Assembly (NCBI GenBank): GCA_052061695.1
Contig: JBPZEY010000001.1
DNA: 64,000 nt
Strand: one strand, 5' to 3'
Origin: Alkalicoccus luteus
GTDB lineage: Bacteria > Bacillota > Bacilli > Bacillales > Salisediminibacteriaceae
Of the stretch, positions 57,337 to 64,000 are shown one piece after another. The notes below the pieces were generated by a model that was not told the DNA's origin, ran no database searches, and saw only the letters and a program-made list of their open reading frames with translations. Position numbers and translations under genes: made by a program. How positions within the stretch are numbered: position 1 is the first letter of the stretch; the number at the start of each line of letters is the position of its first letter.

Positions 57337-57863
57337 CTCGGGAACGACTGCAATCGCTCCGCTTAAAGCAAATTCAGCTGACGACGTTTCTCTTTCTGTT
57401 AACCGTTAGTCTTTACGCTGTTTTCACATTAGGAGGGTTTCCAGCAAACGCTCTGTTATTCATTACGTTATCTGGGGTCATGATACTGCAGTTTCTGTCC
57501 GCTATGGCGGCGATTCGACTGTTTCCGCTTCCTTTCTTAATCGAACTTGAGCAGCATGAACGAGAAGCCTGGCCCCACCGCTGGCAGCGGGACGCGCTGG
57601 CGCTGAAGCTCGGTTCGCCACTCTCCGCAGTGCTATTGCTTTCAAATGGCGTTCAGCAGTTGACATCTGAAACGGACACCAGCTCGCCGTTTATCGGCCT
57701 TTTTGTTCTTGCTGCTCCGCTGACGTACGTGCTTTTACATCTTCGCATGAAGCGGTATGATGAAGGGAGCGGCGCCGAACTGTCTTTTCAAACGATGCTG
57801 CCCTATGCAGCCGGTGTGACGATTAGTTCCGCTATTCTTGCCGGCTTGGTCTACGCCGGATAA
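57333..57863 (+). CDS. Membrane-paralog operon gene 7
   Basis: The 176-residue protein begins TRERLQSLRLKQIQLTTFLF with four helices and the loop PFLIELEQHEREAWPHRWQR, and later LRMKRYDEGSGAELSFQTML. It is most like gene 8 (PFLVELDRHEQEA, KQYDEGAGAEVS). The start overlaps gene 6 (ATGA), so translation is coupled. Function unknown. Confidence 0.72.
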   Translation: MTRERLQSLRLKQIQLTTFLFLLTVSLYAVFTLGGFPANALLFITLSGVMILQFLSAMAAIRLFPLPFLIELEQHEREAWPHRWQRDALALKLGSPLSAVLLLSNGVQQLTSETDTSSPFIGLFVLAAPLTYVLLHLRMKRYDEGSGAELSFQTMLPYAAGVTISSAILAGLVYAG

Positions 57864-57877
57864 AAAGGAGAAACGAC

Positions 57878-58411
57878 ATGTCTGACCGTATTAAAACGTT
57901 ACGAAAAAAACAGCTCCTGTTCATGAACGCCCTCTTAGTCGCCATCATCGTGATATATATCGCCCTCTCTGCAGCTGGACTGCCCGGGATCTCGATCCTT
58001 CTGTTTGCGGCAGCCGCCTTGTTTATTTTCCAGGCTTTCCGGCTTTTCCGTGGAAAAAGCGCTGTGCCGATTCCTTTTTTAGTAGAGCTCGACCGTCACG
58101 AACAGGAAGCACATCCTGTCCGGGCGGCGAGAACCCGCTCCAGTCAAAGAATGCTCAGTGTTGTACTTCCGCTGCTTTTACTGTTTCAAGCTTTTACGCA
58201 GCTCGAGCAAACGAGCTTCAGCTGGTGGGTGGCAGGCGGATTTCTGCTGATTGCGCCCATTTTGAATGTAGCAACGTTCCTGCAAGTAAAACAGTATGAT
58301 GAAGGCGCCGGTGCTGAAGTATCCGGGCTGATGATTGTCTTTTACATACTGGGAAGTGTCGGTATTACCGGAGCTGTTTTGATGGGTGTATACCTCATCC
58401 AGCTATCCTAA
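57878..58411 (+). CDS. Membrane-paralog operon gene 8
   Basis: The 177-residue protein begins SDRIKTLRKKQLLFMNALLV, has four helices and the loop PFLVELDRHEQEAHPVRAAR. A second loop reads VKQYDEGAGAEVSGLMIV. It is the closest paralog of gene 7. AAAAGGAG precedes the ATG. Function unknown. Confidence 0.72.
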   Translation: MSDRIKTLRKKQLLFMNALLVAIIVIYIALSAAGLPGISILLFAAAALFIFQAFRLFRGKSAVPIPFLVELDRHEQEAHPVRAARTRSSQRMLSVVLPLLLLFQAFTQLEQTSFSWWVAGGFLLIAPILNVATFLQVKQYDEGAGAEVSGLMIVFYILGSVGITGAVLMGVYLIQLS

Positions 58412-58425
58412 TGGAGGGCAAAGGA

Positions 58426-58944
58426 ATGACAGAAAACCGACTTCAGTTGACCTATGCGGCGGCGCTGAACGCTGTGCTGCTTTTGCTGCTTGCAGCAGCT
58501 GTGCTTGTCTCACTCGTTGGCACACTTGATACAGCGCTGGCCGGATTCTTTGTAACAGCTCTCGCTGGCGGTGCTGCGATCGTGCACATGACTGATCTTC
58601 CGTTTCGCCGGCTTCATGAAGAACGGGAAGAGCTTGCCGGTCCTGCATACCGGCTGAACCGCCGCAGAGCCGGCCTCCTTTATGCCGGTGTCGCAGCACT
58701 GATCGTCATCACGTGGCCAGGGGGACTTCCGGACGGGCCGTACAGCGTTCAGACCGTCATCGTTGCCGGGGCAATGGGCGCGCTGATCGTAAATGCATCT
58801 ATATTTGCGGAGGCCTACCGGTACACAGGCCGCATGGAAGAAGAAATCCGCGCAGACCTTACGAAGCGCCTCGCGAAAACGACGGCGCTTGCAGCCATCG
58901 CCTGGCTCGCCGCTGCTGCACTGGCGCTGATAACCTGGCTGTGA
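58426..58944 (+). CDS. Membrane-paralog operon gene 9
   Basis: The 172-residue protein starts TENRLQLTYAAALNAVLLLL at the ATG at 58426 (GGAGGGCAAAGGA upstream; the 58411 ATG has no ribosome site). Four helices surround the loop PFRRLHEEREELAGPAYRLN, where the HE motif becomes LHEERE. Function unknown. Confidence 0.68.
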   Translation: MTENRLQLTYAAALNAVLLLLLAAAVLVSLVGTLDTALAGFFVTALAGGAAIVHMTDLPFRRLHEEREELAGPAYRLNRRRAGLLYAGVAALIVITWPGGLPDGPYSVQTVIVAGAMGALIVNASIFAEAYRYTGRMEEEIRADLTKRLAKTTALAAIAWLAAAALALITWL

Positions 58945-58966
58945 TCATGAAAAAGGAGGTTCTCCT

Positions 58967-59110
58967 ATGCTCTCATTTTTAGAGGATTTGGCAGGTGCCG
59001 TGTACGATTTGATCCGCATGCTGATTATGATGGTAACGACTATGTTCGGCGGGGCGATGCTCGTTTTCATCCCAGTTGTTTTGTTTGTGTACTCGCTAAG
59101 CTTTTTTTAA
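58967..59110 (+). CDS. 47-residue membrane peptide at the operon end
   Basis: AAAAAGGAGG precedes an ATG 22 bases after gene 9. The product reads MLSFLEDLAGAVYDLIRMLI and ends PVVLFVYSLSFF: one or two short hydrophobic helices with few charges. Spacing and the very strong ribosome site make it a real small gene of this operon. Confidence 0.6.
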   Translation: MLSFLEDLAGAVYDLIRMLIMMVTTMFGGAMLVFIPVVLFVYSLSFF

Positions 59111-59146
59111 TTCTGCCCATATTCTCATTCGCAGGGAGGGTCTCCC

Positions 59147-59400
59147 CTGCTTATCGATGTTGGCAGCTTCGGGATCGCACTCCCTCCATTGCCGATTATC
59201 GTGATCCCTAGTAAGGTGAGGAAGCAGGCAAGTGGAGCAATAAAGTCTTTCTCTACTTACTCGTCAGCGCTGTCACGTTGCTTGTTTTTACGCGGTCGAC
59301 GACGCATGAAACGTTCAAGCTCTGGCTGACGGTCGACGTTATTTTCGGCAGCTTTTATTTACATCAGTCTCATCCTGATCAGCTTTCCAGCTGCGATCTG
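59147..59400 (+). pseudogene. Degraded small membrane-protein gene
   Basis: GGAGGG precedes CTG where ATG is expected; the frame reads LIDVGSFGIALPPLPIIVIP and KVRKQASGAIK. The next frame (a one-base shift at about 59241) continues VFLYLLVSAVTLLVFTRSTT and HETFKLWLTVDVIFGSFYLH. Lost start plus frameshift indicate decay. It runs into the 21-bp array at 59434. Confidence 0.45.
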
Positions 59401-59433
59401 GAAGCTGTTTTTTGTTATACAGCTATCCGCTTT

Positions 59434-59618
59434 GCAAATGATACCTTCAGGTTGGAGAATGATAACTTTCAGAGGCTGGTTGAAACGTTTTTCGTTATTG
59501 CGAACGATTGTTGACACCTGTAATAAGATTGCGCCTTGCTATGATAAGCTAGGCCCGGAAAATAAAACGTTTCCGCTGCCAAATAATACGTTTGCCGCAG
59601 AGATTGATAACTTTCACC
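59434..59618 (+). repeat. 21-bp periodic array D
   Basis: TGATAACTT-like anchors at 59443, 59464, 59485, then 59546, 59567, 59588 and 59609: every step is 21 bases except one of 61 that contains TTTTTCGTTATTGCGAACG. It is related to arrays at 16.4 and 45.1 kb, in the same orientation. Confidence 0.75.
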
Positions 59619-59683
59619 GGGAACCCAGAGTGACCACTTTTTCGCACAACGGTATGCTCGTTTTCATCCTCCTTCCTAAAAAC

Positions 59684-59721
59684 AAAAAACCGTGCAGAGC
59701 ATCGCTCTACACGGTTTTTTT
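59684..59721. terminator. Terminator overlapping the malR 3' end
   Basis: AAAAAACCGTGCAGAGC and GCTCTACACGGTTTTTT pair around ATC with one mismatch. The last malR codons and stop (59707-59709) lie in the stem. Confidence 0.82.
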
Positions 59722-60753
59722 GGCGCTTTCAATGAGTCGGCGGCACGTCTGGCGTTTGATCATTTTATGAGGAATGAGTATTTTTCGCGCTTCGATGTTC
59801 GGATGGAGAATTTTATCAATGAGCAGGTTCGCTGCTTCGTAGCCGAGGCTGTAAATGTTAATGTCCACCGTCGTCATTGGCGGTGCCGAGAGCTCCGAGA
59901 TCATGACGTTATTAAAGCTGATAATGGAAATATCGTCCGGCACGTTCACTTCCATTTCGCTCAGCATGCGCATGACGCCGAACGTCATAATGTCATCGGC
60001 GACGATCAGTGCTGTCGGACGTTCACTCAGGCTCATCAAGTCGATAACGGCTTCCTGTCCGCCTTCCTGCAGCTCCTCGTGAAAGACGATATAATCGTCG
60101 CACACCTCAATACCAGCGTTATTTAACGCACGGCGGTAGCCTTCCATATGGTCGATCGTCACGACGTAATCGAGGTTCCCGCCGACAAAAGCGATCCGCT
60201 TGTGACCGAGCAGCAGCAAGTATTCCGTTACTGTCTTCGCAGCTTTGAAGTTGTCGTTGTTCACGTAGGAAACACCACGAACTGTCTCGTCATACGGACG
60301 GCCGATCAGCGTAAACGGAAAGTTCTGCTCGTGTAAATACTTCATTACTTTGTCATTCACCTTTGAGTACAGCAGGATAATGCCGTCAACGCGCTTTCCT
60401 TGTACCATATGCTGCACTTCTTCGAATATCTCTTCATCCGACTGGCCTGTCGAGAGGTAAAGACCGTACTCGAGCTGGTGCGCCTTCGTACTGATGCCGC
60501 GGATAACCTCCGGGAAGAACGGATTTTGGAACGTTTTGTTTGCGGAGTTCGGCATGATGACGCCGATCGTTTTCGTCGTCTGATTCGCCAGGCTGCGGGC
60601 ATTGAAGTTCGGGTGATAGCCGAGCTGCTTCATCGCTTCACGTACTTTATCTTTCGTCCGGTCGCTGATGCGGGGACTGTCTGAAATAACCCGGGATACG
60701 GTGGAAGGGGCAACGCTGGCAGCTTTGGCGACGTCTTTTATCGTTACAGTCAT
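59707..60753 (-). CDS. malR: LacI-family repressor of maltose genes (MalR-like)
   Basis: The 348-residue regulator has a LacI helix-turn-helix (TIKDVAKAASVAPSTVSRVI, with the hinge RSLANQ) and a periplasmic-binding-like effector domain (IGVIMPNSANKTFQNPFFPE; SIISFNNVMISELSAPPMTT). The gene lies next to malG-malF-malE, so it probably represses the maltodextrin importer. The ATG at 60753 is chosen (AGGGG about ten bases upstream); a longer TTG start at 60762 is less likely. Confidence 0.87.
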   Translation of the reverse strand: MTVTIKDVAKAASVAPSTVSRVISDSPRISDRTKDKVREAMKQLGYHPNFNARSLANQTTKTIGVIMPNSANKTFQNPFFPEVIRGISTKAHQLEYGLYLSTGQSDEEIFEEVQHMVQGKRVDGIILLYSKVNDKVMKYLHEQNFPFTLIGRPYDETVRGVSYVNNDNFKAAKTVTEYLLLLGHKRIAFVGGNLDYVVTIDHMEGYRRALNNAGIEVCDDYIVFHEELQEGGQEAVIDLMSLSERPTALIVADDIMTFGVMRMLSEMEVNVPDDISIISFNNVMISELSAPPMTTVDINIYSLGYEAANLLIDKILHPNIEARKILIPHKMIKRQTCRRLIESAKKTV

Positions 60754-60922
60754 GGTCTTCAACCCCTTTTCTCTGTCTGTAAAAAACAGGTCTCGTTTCT
60801 TTCTATTGTAAAGGGTTTCACAAACATTTTGAATACCCTTTTCACATTACGCATGTCTTCTTCTCTACCCGTCCCCCGAAAGCTGGAAACGCAGCGTGAA
60901 AAAAGCGCTCCTCGGTTAACCT

Positions 60923-60959
60923 TTAAAAAAGGGGGAAGCAGGCGGCTGCCTCCTTCCCC
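60923..60959 (-). terminator. Terminator of the mal transporter operon
   Basis: On the minus strand GGGGAAGGAGGC and GCCTGCTTCCCC form a long stem with small mismatches, followed by CTTTTTT. Confidence 0.8.
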
Positions 60960-60972
60960 ACTGGTTGAACGG

Positions 60973-61839
60973 TTATCCTTTTGTTGCTCCGGAAGTCAGA
61001 CCGGAGATCAGGTAGCGCTGCAGGAAGAGATAAACGAGCGCGATCGGAACCGCGATCAAAATGGCACCGGCAGCGAACCGGGTGAAGTTATTGGCAAACT
61101 GGTCGTTAACAAAGTTGAACAGACCGAGTGCGAGCGTGAAGTTTTCCGGACTCCGCAGCACGATACGCGGCAGGATAAAGTCCATGAACGGGGCCATGAA
61201 GTTAAACAGCGCAACGACGGCGAGAATCGGCTTTGCAAGCGGCAGCATGATCTGGAAGAAGATCCGGAAATGTCCGGCTCCGTCAATCTTCGCCGACTCA
61301 TCCAGTTCACGCGGAATCGTATCAAAATATCCTTTTACGAGGAAGGCGTTCATCGGAATCGCCCCGCCGACGTAAATGATAATCAAGCCGAGCAGGCTGT
61401 CGAGCAGGTTCACCGTGTTCAGAAGGATGTAGAGCGCCACCATTGCCATGAGAACCGGGAACATCTGCAGCAGCAGAAACGCGTAAAGGCCGTTTTTTCG
61501 TCCCTTAAAGCGGTAGCGGGAGAACGCATACGCTGTCAGGGCAATCATAAAGGTTGCGATAATCGTCACGGAAAAGGCAACAATCAGCGTATTTCGGTAC
61601 CAGAGCAGGTAGTTACTGCGCGGGTCGGTAAACAGCCACGCATAGTGCTCAAACGTAATGTTATCCGGAATAATCGATGCGCCGTACACGCCGGTACCTG
61701 TGTTTAACGAGATACCGAGCGCCCAGGCGAGCGGGTACAAAATAATGACGAACATGATCGCGATAACCGTGTAGCTTCCGATCAGTTCAAGACGGTTAAC
61801 CAGCTTTCTATCGAGTGGTTTCTTTGTTTTAGCAGCCAT
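60973..61839 (-). CDS. malG: Maltose/maltodextrin ABC permease MalG
   Basis: The 288-residue permease has six helices, the EAA loop ELDESAKIDGAGHFRIFFQI and the tail LFLQRYLISGLTSGATKG typical of MalG. It pairs with MalF. It begins directly after the malF stop codon, so translation is coupled. No malK ATPase lies within the window. Confidence 0.93.
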   Translation of the reverse strand: MAAKTKKPLDRKLVNRLELIGSYTVIAIMFVIILYPLAWALGISLNTGTGVYGASIIPDNITFEHYAWLFTDPRSNYLLWYRNTLIVAFSVTIIATFMIALTAYAFSRYRFKGRKNGLYAFLLLQMFPVLMAMVALYILLNTVNLLDSLLGLIIIYVGGAIPMNAFLVKGYFDTIPRELDESAKIDGAGHFRIFFQIMLPLAKPILAVVALFNFMAPFMDFILPRIVLRSPENFTLALGLFNFVNDQFANNFTRFAAGAILIAVPIALVYLFLQRYLISGLTSGATKG

Positions 61840-63150
61840 TTAGAATGTTCCCTCCTCTTTAAAGGAACGGGACCGGCGAAACTGGAAGAACGCGAACGAT
61901 GCGACCAGCAGACCGAGAATAATCGAAATTGCCGCAGCCATGTTAAACTGCTGGTTTTCGAACGTAAGCCCGTAAATCCACGATATGAGTATGTCTGAGC
62001 CACCGGCGGTCTGGCCTCTGACGGCAGGTCCCCCCTGGTTGAACAGATAGATGATATTAAAGTTGTTGAAGTTAAACGAGTACTGCATGATCAGAAGCGG
62101 CGCCGTTGCAAACATCACGTGCGGGAATGTAATGTGGCGGAACTTCTGAATCCGGCTTGCCCCGTCGATGTCTGCCGCTTCGTACCAGTCGGCGGAAATA
62201 CTTTGCAGCACGCCGGTAAAGAGAGCATAAACAAATGGGAAACCGAGCCAGACTTGAATCATAATGATCGCGATCCTCGTCCAGGTAGCGTCGGTCAGCC
62301 ACGGAATGCCGGTGCCGAATATAGGCTGGATGATCCCGGTGTTGATCGCCCCGAAGTTGTCGTTAAACAACGCGGAGAAAATGATGATCGTCGTAAATGC
62401 CGGTACCGCCCAGGGCAGAATGAACACGGTGCGGATCAGCTTTTTAAACTTGATGCGCGGATCGTTCACGATCGTTGCCAGGAACAAGGCAAGGGCGATC
62501 TGAAGCGTCGTTGCGACAAACGTCCAGATAAGCGTCCAGGAGAGTACGTTAACGAACGTGTTGCGCCATTCGCTGATCGTAAACAGGTTAATAAAGTTCT
62601 GGAACCCGACCCATTCAAGCAGATTTCGCGGCGGTGCGTTGTATAAATTGTAGTTTGTGAATGCGAGAAATACCATGAACATAAGTGGGAAAATAACAAC
62701 AAACACGAGGAGCAGCAGTCCCGGACCAACGAGCAGGTATGGAAACCCTGCGTCCCATGCGTTTTTAAATCCTTCGCGAATGTTCGGTACTTGCCAGCCT
62801 AATTGAATTCTCTTTGCGTCTTTCAGCGCGTCCTGAATGTTCAGGGCATAAAAAGCAATGAAAAAGGTCAGCAGGATGAGCGAGATGATTCCGTTACTGA
62901 GGAATACGCGCGAGTCGTCTTCACGCGGGACTTCCCCGAGTGTAATCAGGCCCTGCAGGCCGTTTGACATGAAATCAACTGCAGCAATCACAAAAGCTGC
63001 AAAGAGAATGAATAAGGCCGCGCCTTTAATGAAGCGCTTGTTGTATGCCTGACCGAGTCCTGGAATGATGGACAAAAGAGCGGCTAAGGTCGGATTGTGT
63101 TTCGGGTTGACCAAAATCGTATTCGGGTCACGTTCTTTTTTTGCAGCCAT
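61840..63150 (-). CDS. malF: Maltose/maltodextrin ABC permease MalF
   Basis: The 436-residue permease has eight helices: an N-terminal pair after the polar start (NPTLAALLSIIPGLGQAYNK, also seen in many Firmicute MalF proteins), and a C-terminal six-helix core with the EAA loop DWYEAADIDGASRIQKFRHI. GGAGG lies eight bases before the ATG at 63150. It follows malE by 66 bases. Confidence 0.93.
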   Translation of the reverse strand: MAAKKERDPNTILVNPKHNPTLAALLSIIPGLGQAYNKRFIKGAALFILFAAFVIAAVDFMSNGLQGLITLGEVPREDDSRVFLSNGIISLILLTFFIAFYALNIQDALKDAKRIQLGWQVPNIREGFKNAWDAGFPYLLVGPGLLLLVFVVIFPLMFMVFLAFTNYNLYNAPPRNLLEWVGFQNFINLFTISEWRNTFVNVLSWTLIWTFVATTLQIALALFLATIVNDPRIKFKKLIRTVFILPWAVPAFTTIIIFSALFNDNFGAINTGIIQPIFGTGIPWLTDATWTRIAIIMIQVWLGFPFVYALFTGVLQSISADWYEAADIDGASRIQKFRHITFPHVMFATAPLLIMQYSFNFNNFNIIYLFNQGGPAVRGQTAGGSDILISWIYGLTFENQQFNMAAAISIILGLLVASFAFFQFRRSRSFKEEGTF

Positions 63151-63216
63151 AGGTGCTACCTCCAAATCTGAAAGAACAGAGGGCCGGACTGAGCCGCCCA
63201 GCCCTCCTGCTCTAAA

Positions 63217-64000
63217 CTATTGTTGACTGATCGCGATCTGCTCGCGGATTTGCTCGACAGCTTCATCGAGTACTTCCTGCGGGTCATCTCCCTGGGAAAT
63301 GAACTCCATTGCTTCCCCGATTGGATCCCACACCTGGGACATTTCAGGAATGTTCGGCATTGGCTCTGCGAATTCAGTCTGGTCGAAGATTGGTCCCATG
63401 AACTCATCGTCGATTTCAACTGCTGTGTGCGCAGGCAGCTCGCCGGCTACTTCAAAATATGTTTCCGAGTTTTCTGCGTTTGTCAGGTAAAGCGCAAGCT
63501 CTGTTGCCCAGTACTCGTTTTCCGTGTAGTAGTTCACGAGCCAGCCTTTGTTACCTGCAAATGAGCTGAGAGGCTCTCCGTCCTGCTCCGGAAGCGTGGA
63601 TACAGCGAGGCTGTCGCCGAGTGCTTCTTCGTATTCCGGAATCGCCCAAGGTCCTGTTACGACCATGCCGACCTGTCCGTCTGTGAAGAGGCCGTTCATG
63701 ATGTCGCCGTCAATACCAGTCGGCATCAGGTCTTCTTCAAACCAGGACTGGATCGTTTCAGCGCCTGCTACGGCACCATCCGTGTTCAGTCCGATATCTT
63801 CCGGATCATAGACCCCATCGTCATCCTGTGCGAATACGTATCCGCCTTCAGCAGTCAGGAATGGGTAGGTAAAGTAGAAATTCGTTGCTTCCATAAGGAA
63901 TCCGTACTGATCGCCGTCCGTCAGGTCACGTGCAACGTCCATCAGCTCATCCATCGTTTCCGGAGCTTCTTCAACGAGATCCGTGTTATGGAAGAGTGCA
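63217..64000 (-). CDS. malE: Maltose/maltodextrin-binding lipoprotein MalE, C-terminal part
   Basis: The frame is open to the window edge, so the N-terminus is missing; 261 residues are visible, starting with ALFHNTDLVEEAPETMDELM. Sugar-binding features of the SBP_bac_1/MalE type are FLMEATNFYFTYPFLTAEGG, GLFTDGQVGMVVTGPWAIPE and the aromatic VWDPIGEAMEFISQG near the end. It is the first gene of the unit malE-malF-malG. A signal peptide is expected outside the window. Confidence 0.9.
   Translation of the reverse strand, partial: ALFHNTDLVEEAPETMDELMDVARDLTDGDQYGFLMEATNFYFTYPFLTAEGGYVFAQDDDGVYDPEDIGLNTDGAVAGAETIQSWFEEDLMPTGIDGDIMNGLFTDGQVGMVVTGPWAIPEYEEALGDSLAVSTLPEQDGEPLSSFAGNKGWLVNYYTENEYWATELALYLTNAENSETYFEVAGELPAHTAVEIDDEFMGPIFDQTEFAEPMPNIPEMSQVWDPIGEAMEFISQGDDPQEVLDEAVEQIREQIAISQQ

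Overview
This window looks like chromosomal DNA of a Bacillaceae-type Firmicute. Start codons (ATG, GTG and TTG) follow strong AGGAGG-type ribosome binding sites, promoters are sigma-A-like TTGACA-17-TATACT, and Bacillus regulatory codes are readable (AraR operators, a perfect CcpA cre, a Zur box, ArsR operators). Exported lipoproteins are very rich in Asp/Glu, which suggests a salt- or alkali-adapted bacterium; the species is inference. No rRNA, tRNA, CRISPR array or insertion sequence was recognised.

Layout. 0-11.5 kb: small metabolic and membrane genes (flavin reductase, sarcosine oxidase, acetyltransferases, glyoxalase-like protein, aquaporin, KtrC-type K+ channel subunit, EamA exporter) mixed with lipoproteins and several broken genes. 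11.5-14.4 kb: an AraC-type regulator, an ars locus (arsR, ArsP-like permease, 28-residue Cys-Cys peptide) with three matching operators, and a Zur-controlled ZinT lipoprotein. 14.4-31.8 kb: membrane proteins, stress-type small proteins, a CBS protein, Nudix/esterase/SDR genes, and a decaying stretch at 22.6-26.3 kb. This part holds two genes whose reactive-cysteine codon is TGA followed by a bSECIS-like hairpin: a peroxiredoxin (17575-18045) and an OsmC-family gene (25162-25629). A His-rich YtkA-type lipoprotein sits beside a DeoR-NosL-like regulator. 31.9-44.6 kb: an L-arabinose/arabinoxylan block. araR, a GH43 xylosidase, GH51 abfA, yesL and the araPQ permease are on the minus strand; araN-araD-araB-araA are on the plus strand; AraR operators and a cre lie between. 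45-54 kb: a frameshifted hydrolase, a TPR protein, an MFS exporter with its ArsR-DUF2087 regulator and paired operators, a rhodanese, and two near-duplicate peptide-binding lipoproteins without permeases. 54-59 kb: one operon of nine related membrane proteins of unknown function plus a 47-residue membrane peptide. 59.7-64 kb: malR and a maltodextrin ABC importer (malG, malF, partial malE).

Three intergenic regions (16.1-16.6, 44.7-45.3 and 59.4-59.6 kb) carry a family of degenerate arrays. An A/T-rich TGATAACTT-like core recurs every 21 bp around a TTTTTCGTTATAGC centre, and two of the regions also carry a 22-23 bp GCTTCCGG...CCGGAAGCTTCC element. I do not recognise this family.

How the genes work together: GH43 and GH51 enzymes release arabinose and xylose from short oligosaccharides. 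AraNPQ takes up arabino-oligosaccharides; its ATPase is not in the window and is probably a shared MsmX-type protein. AraA, AraB and AraD convert arabinose to xylulose-5-phosphate under AraR and CcpA control. Metal handling is covered by ArsR/ArsP, ZinT/Zur and the YtkA/NosL-like pair. All positions and motifs were read by eye; no alignments or searches were run.
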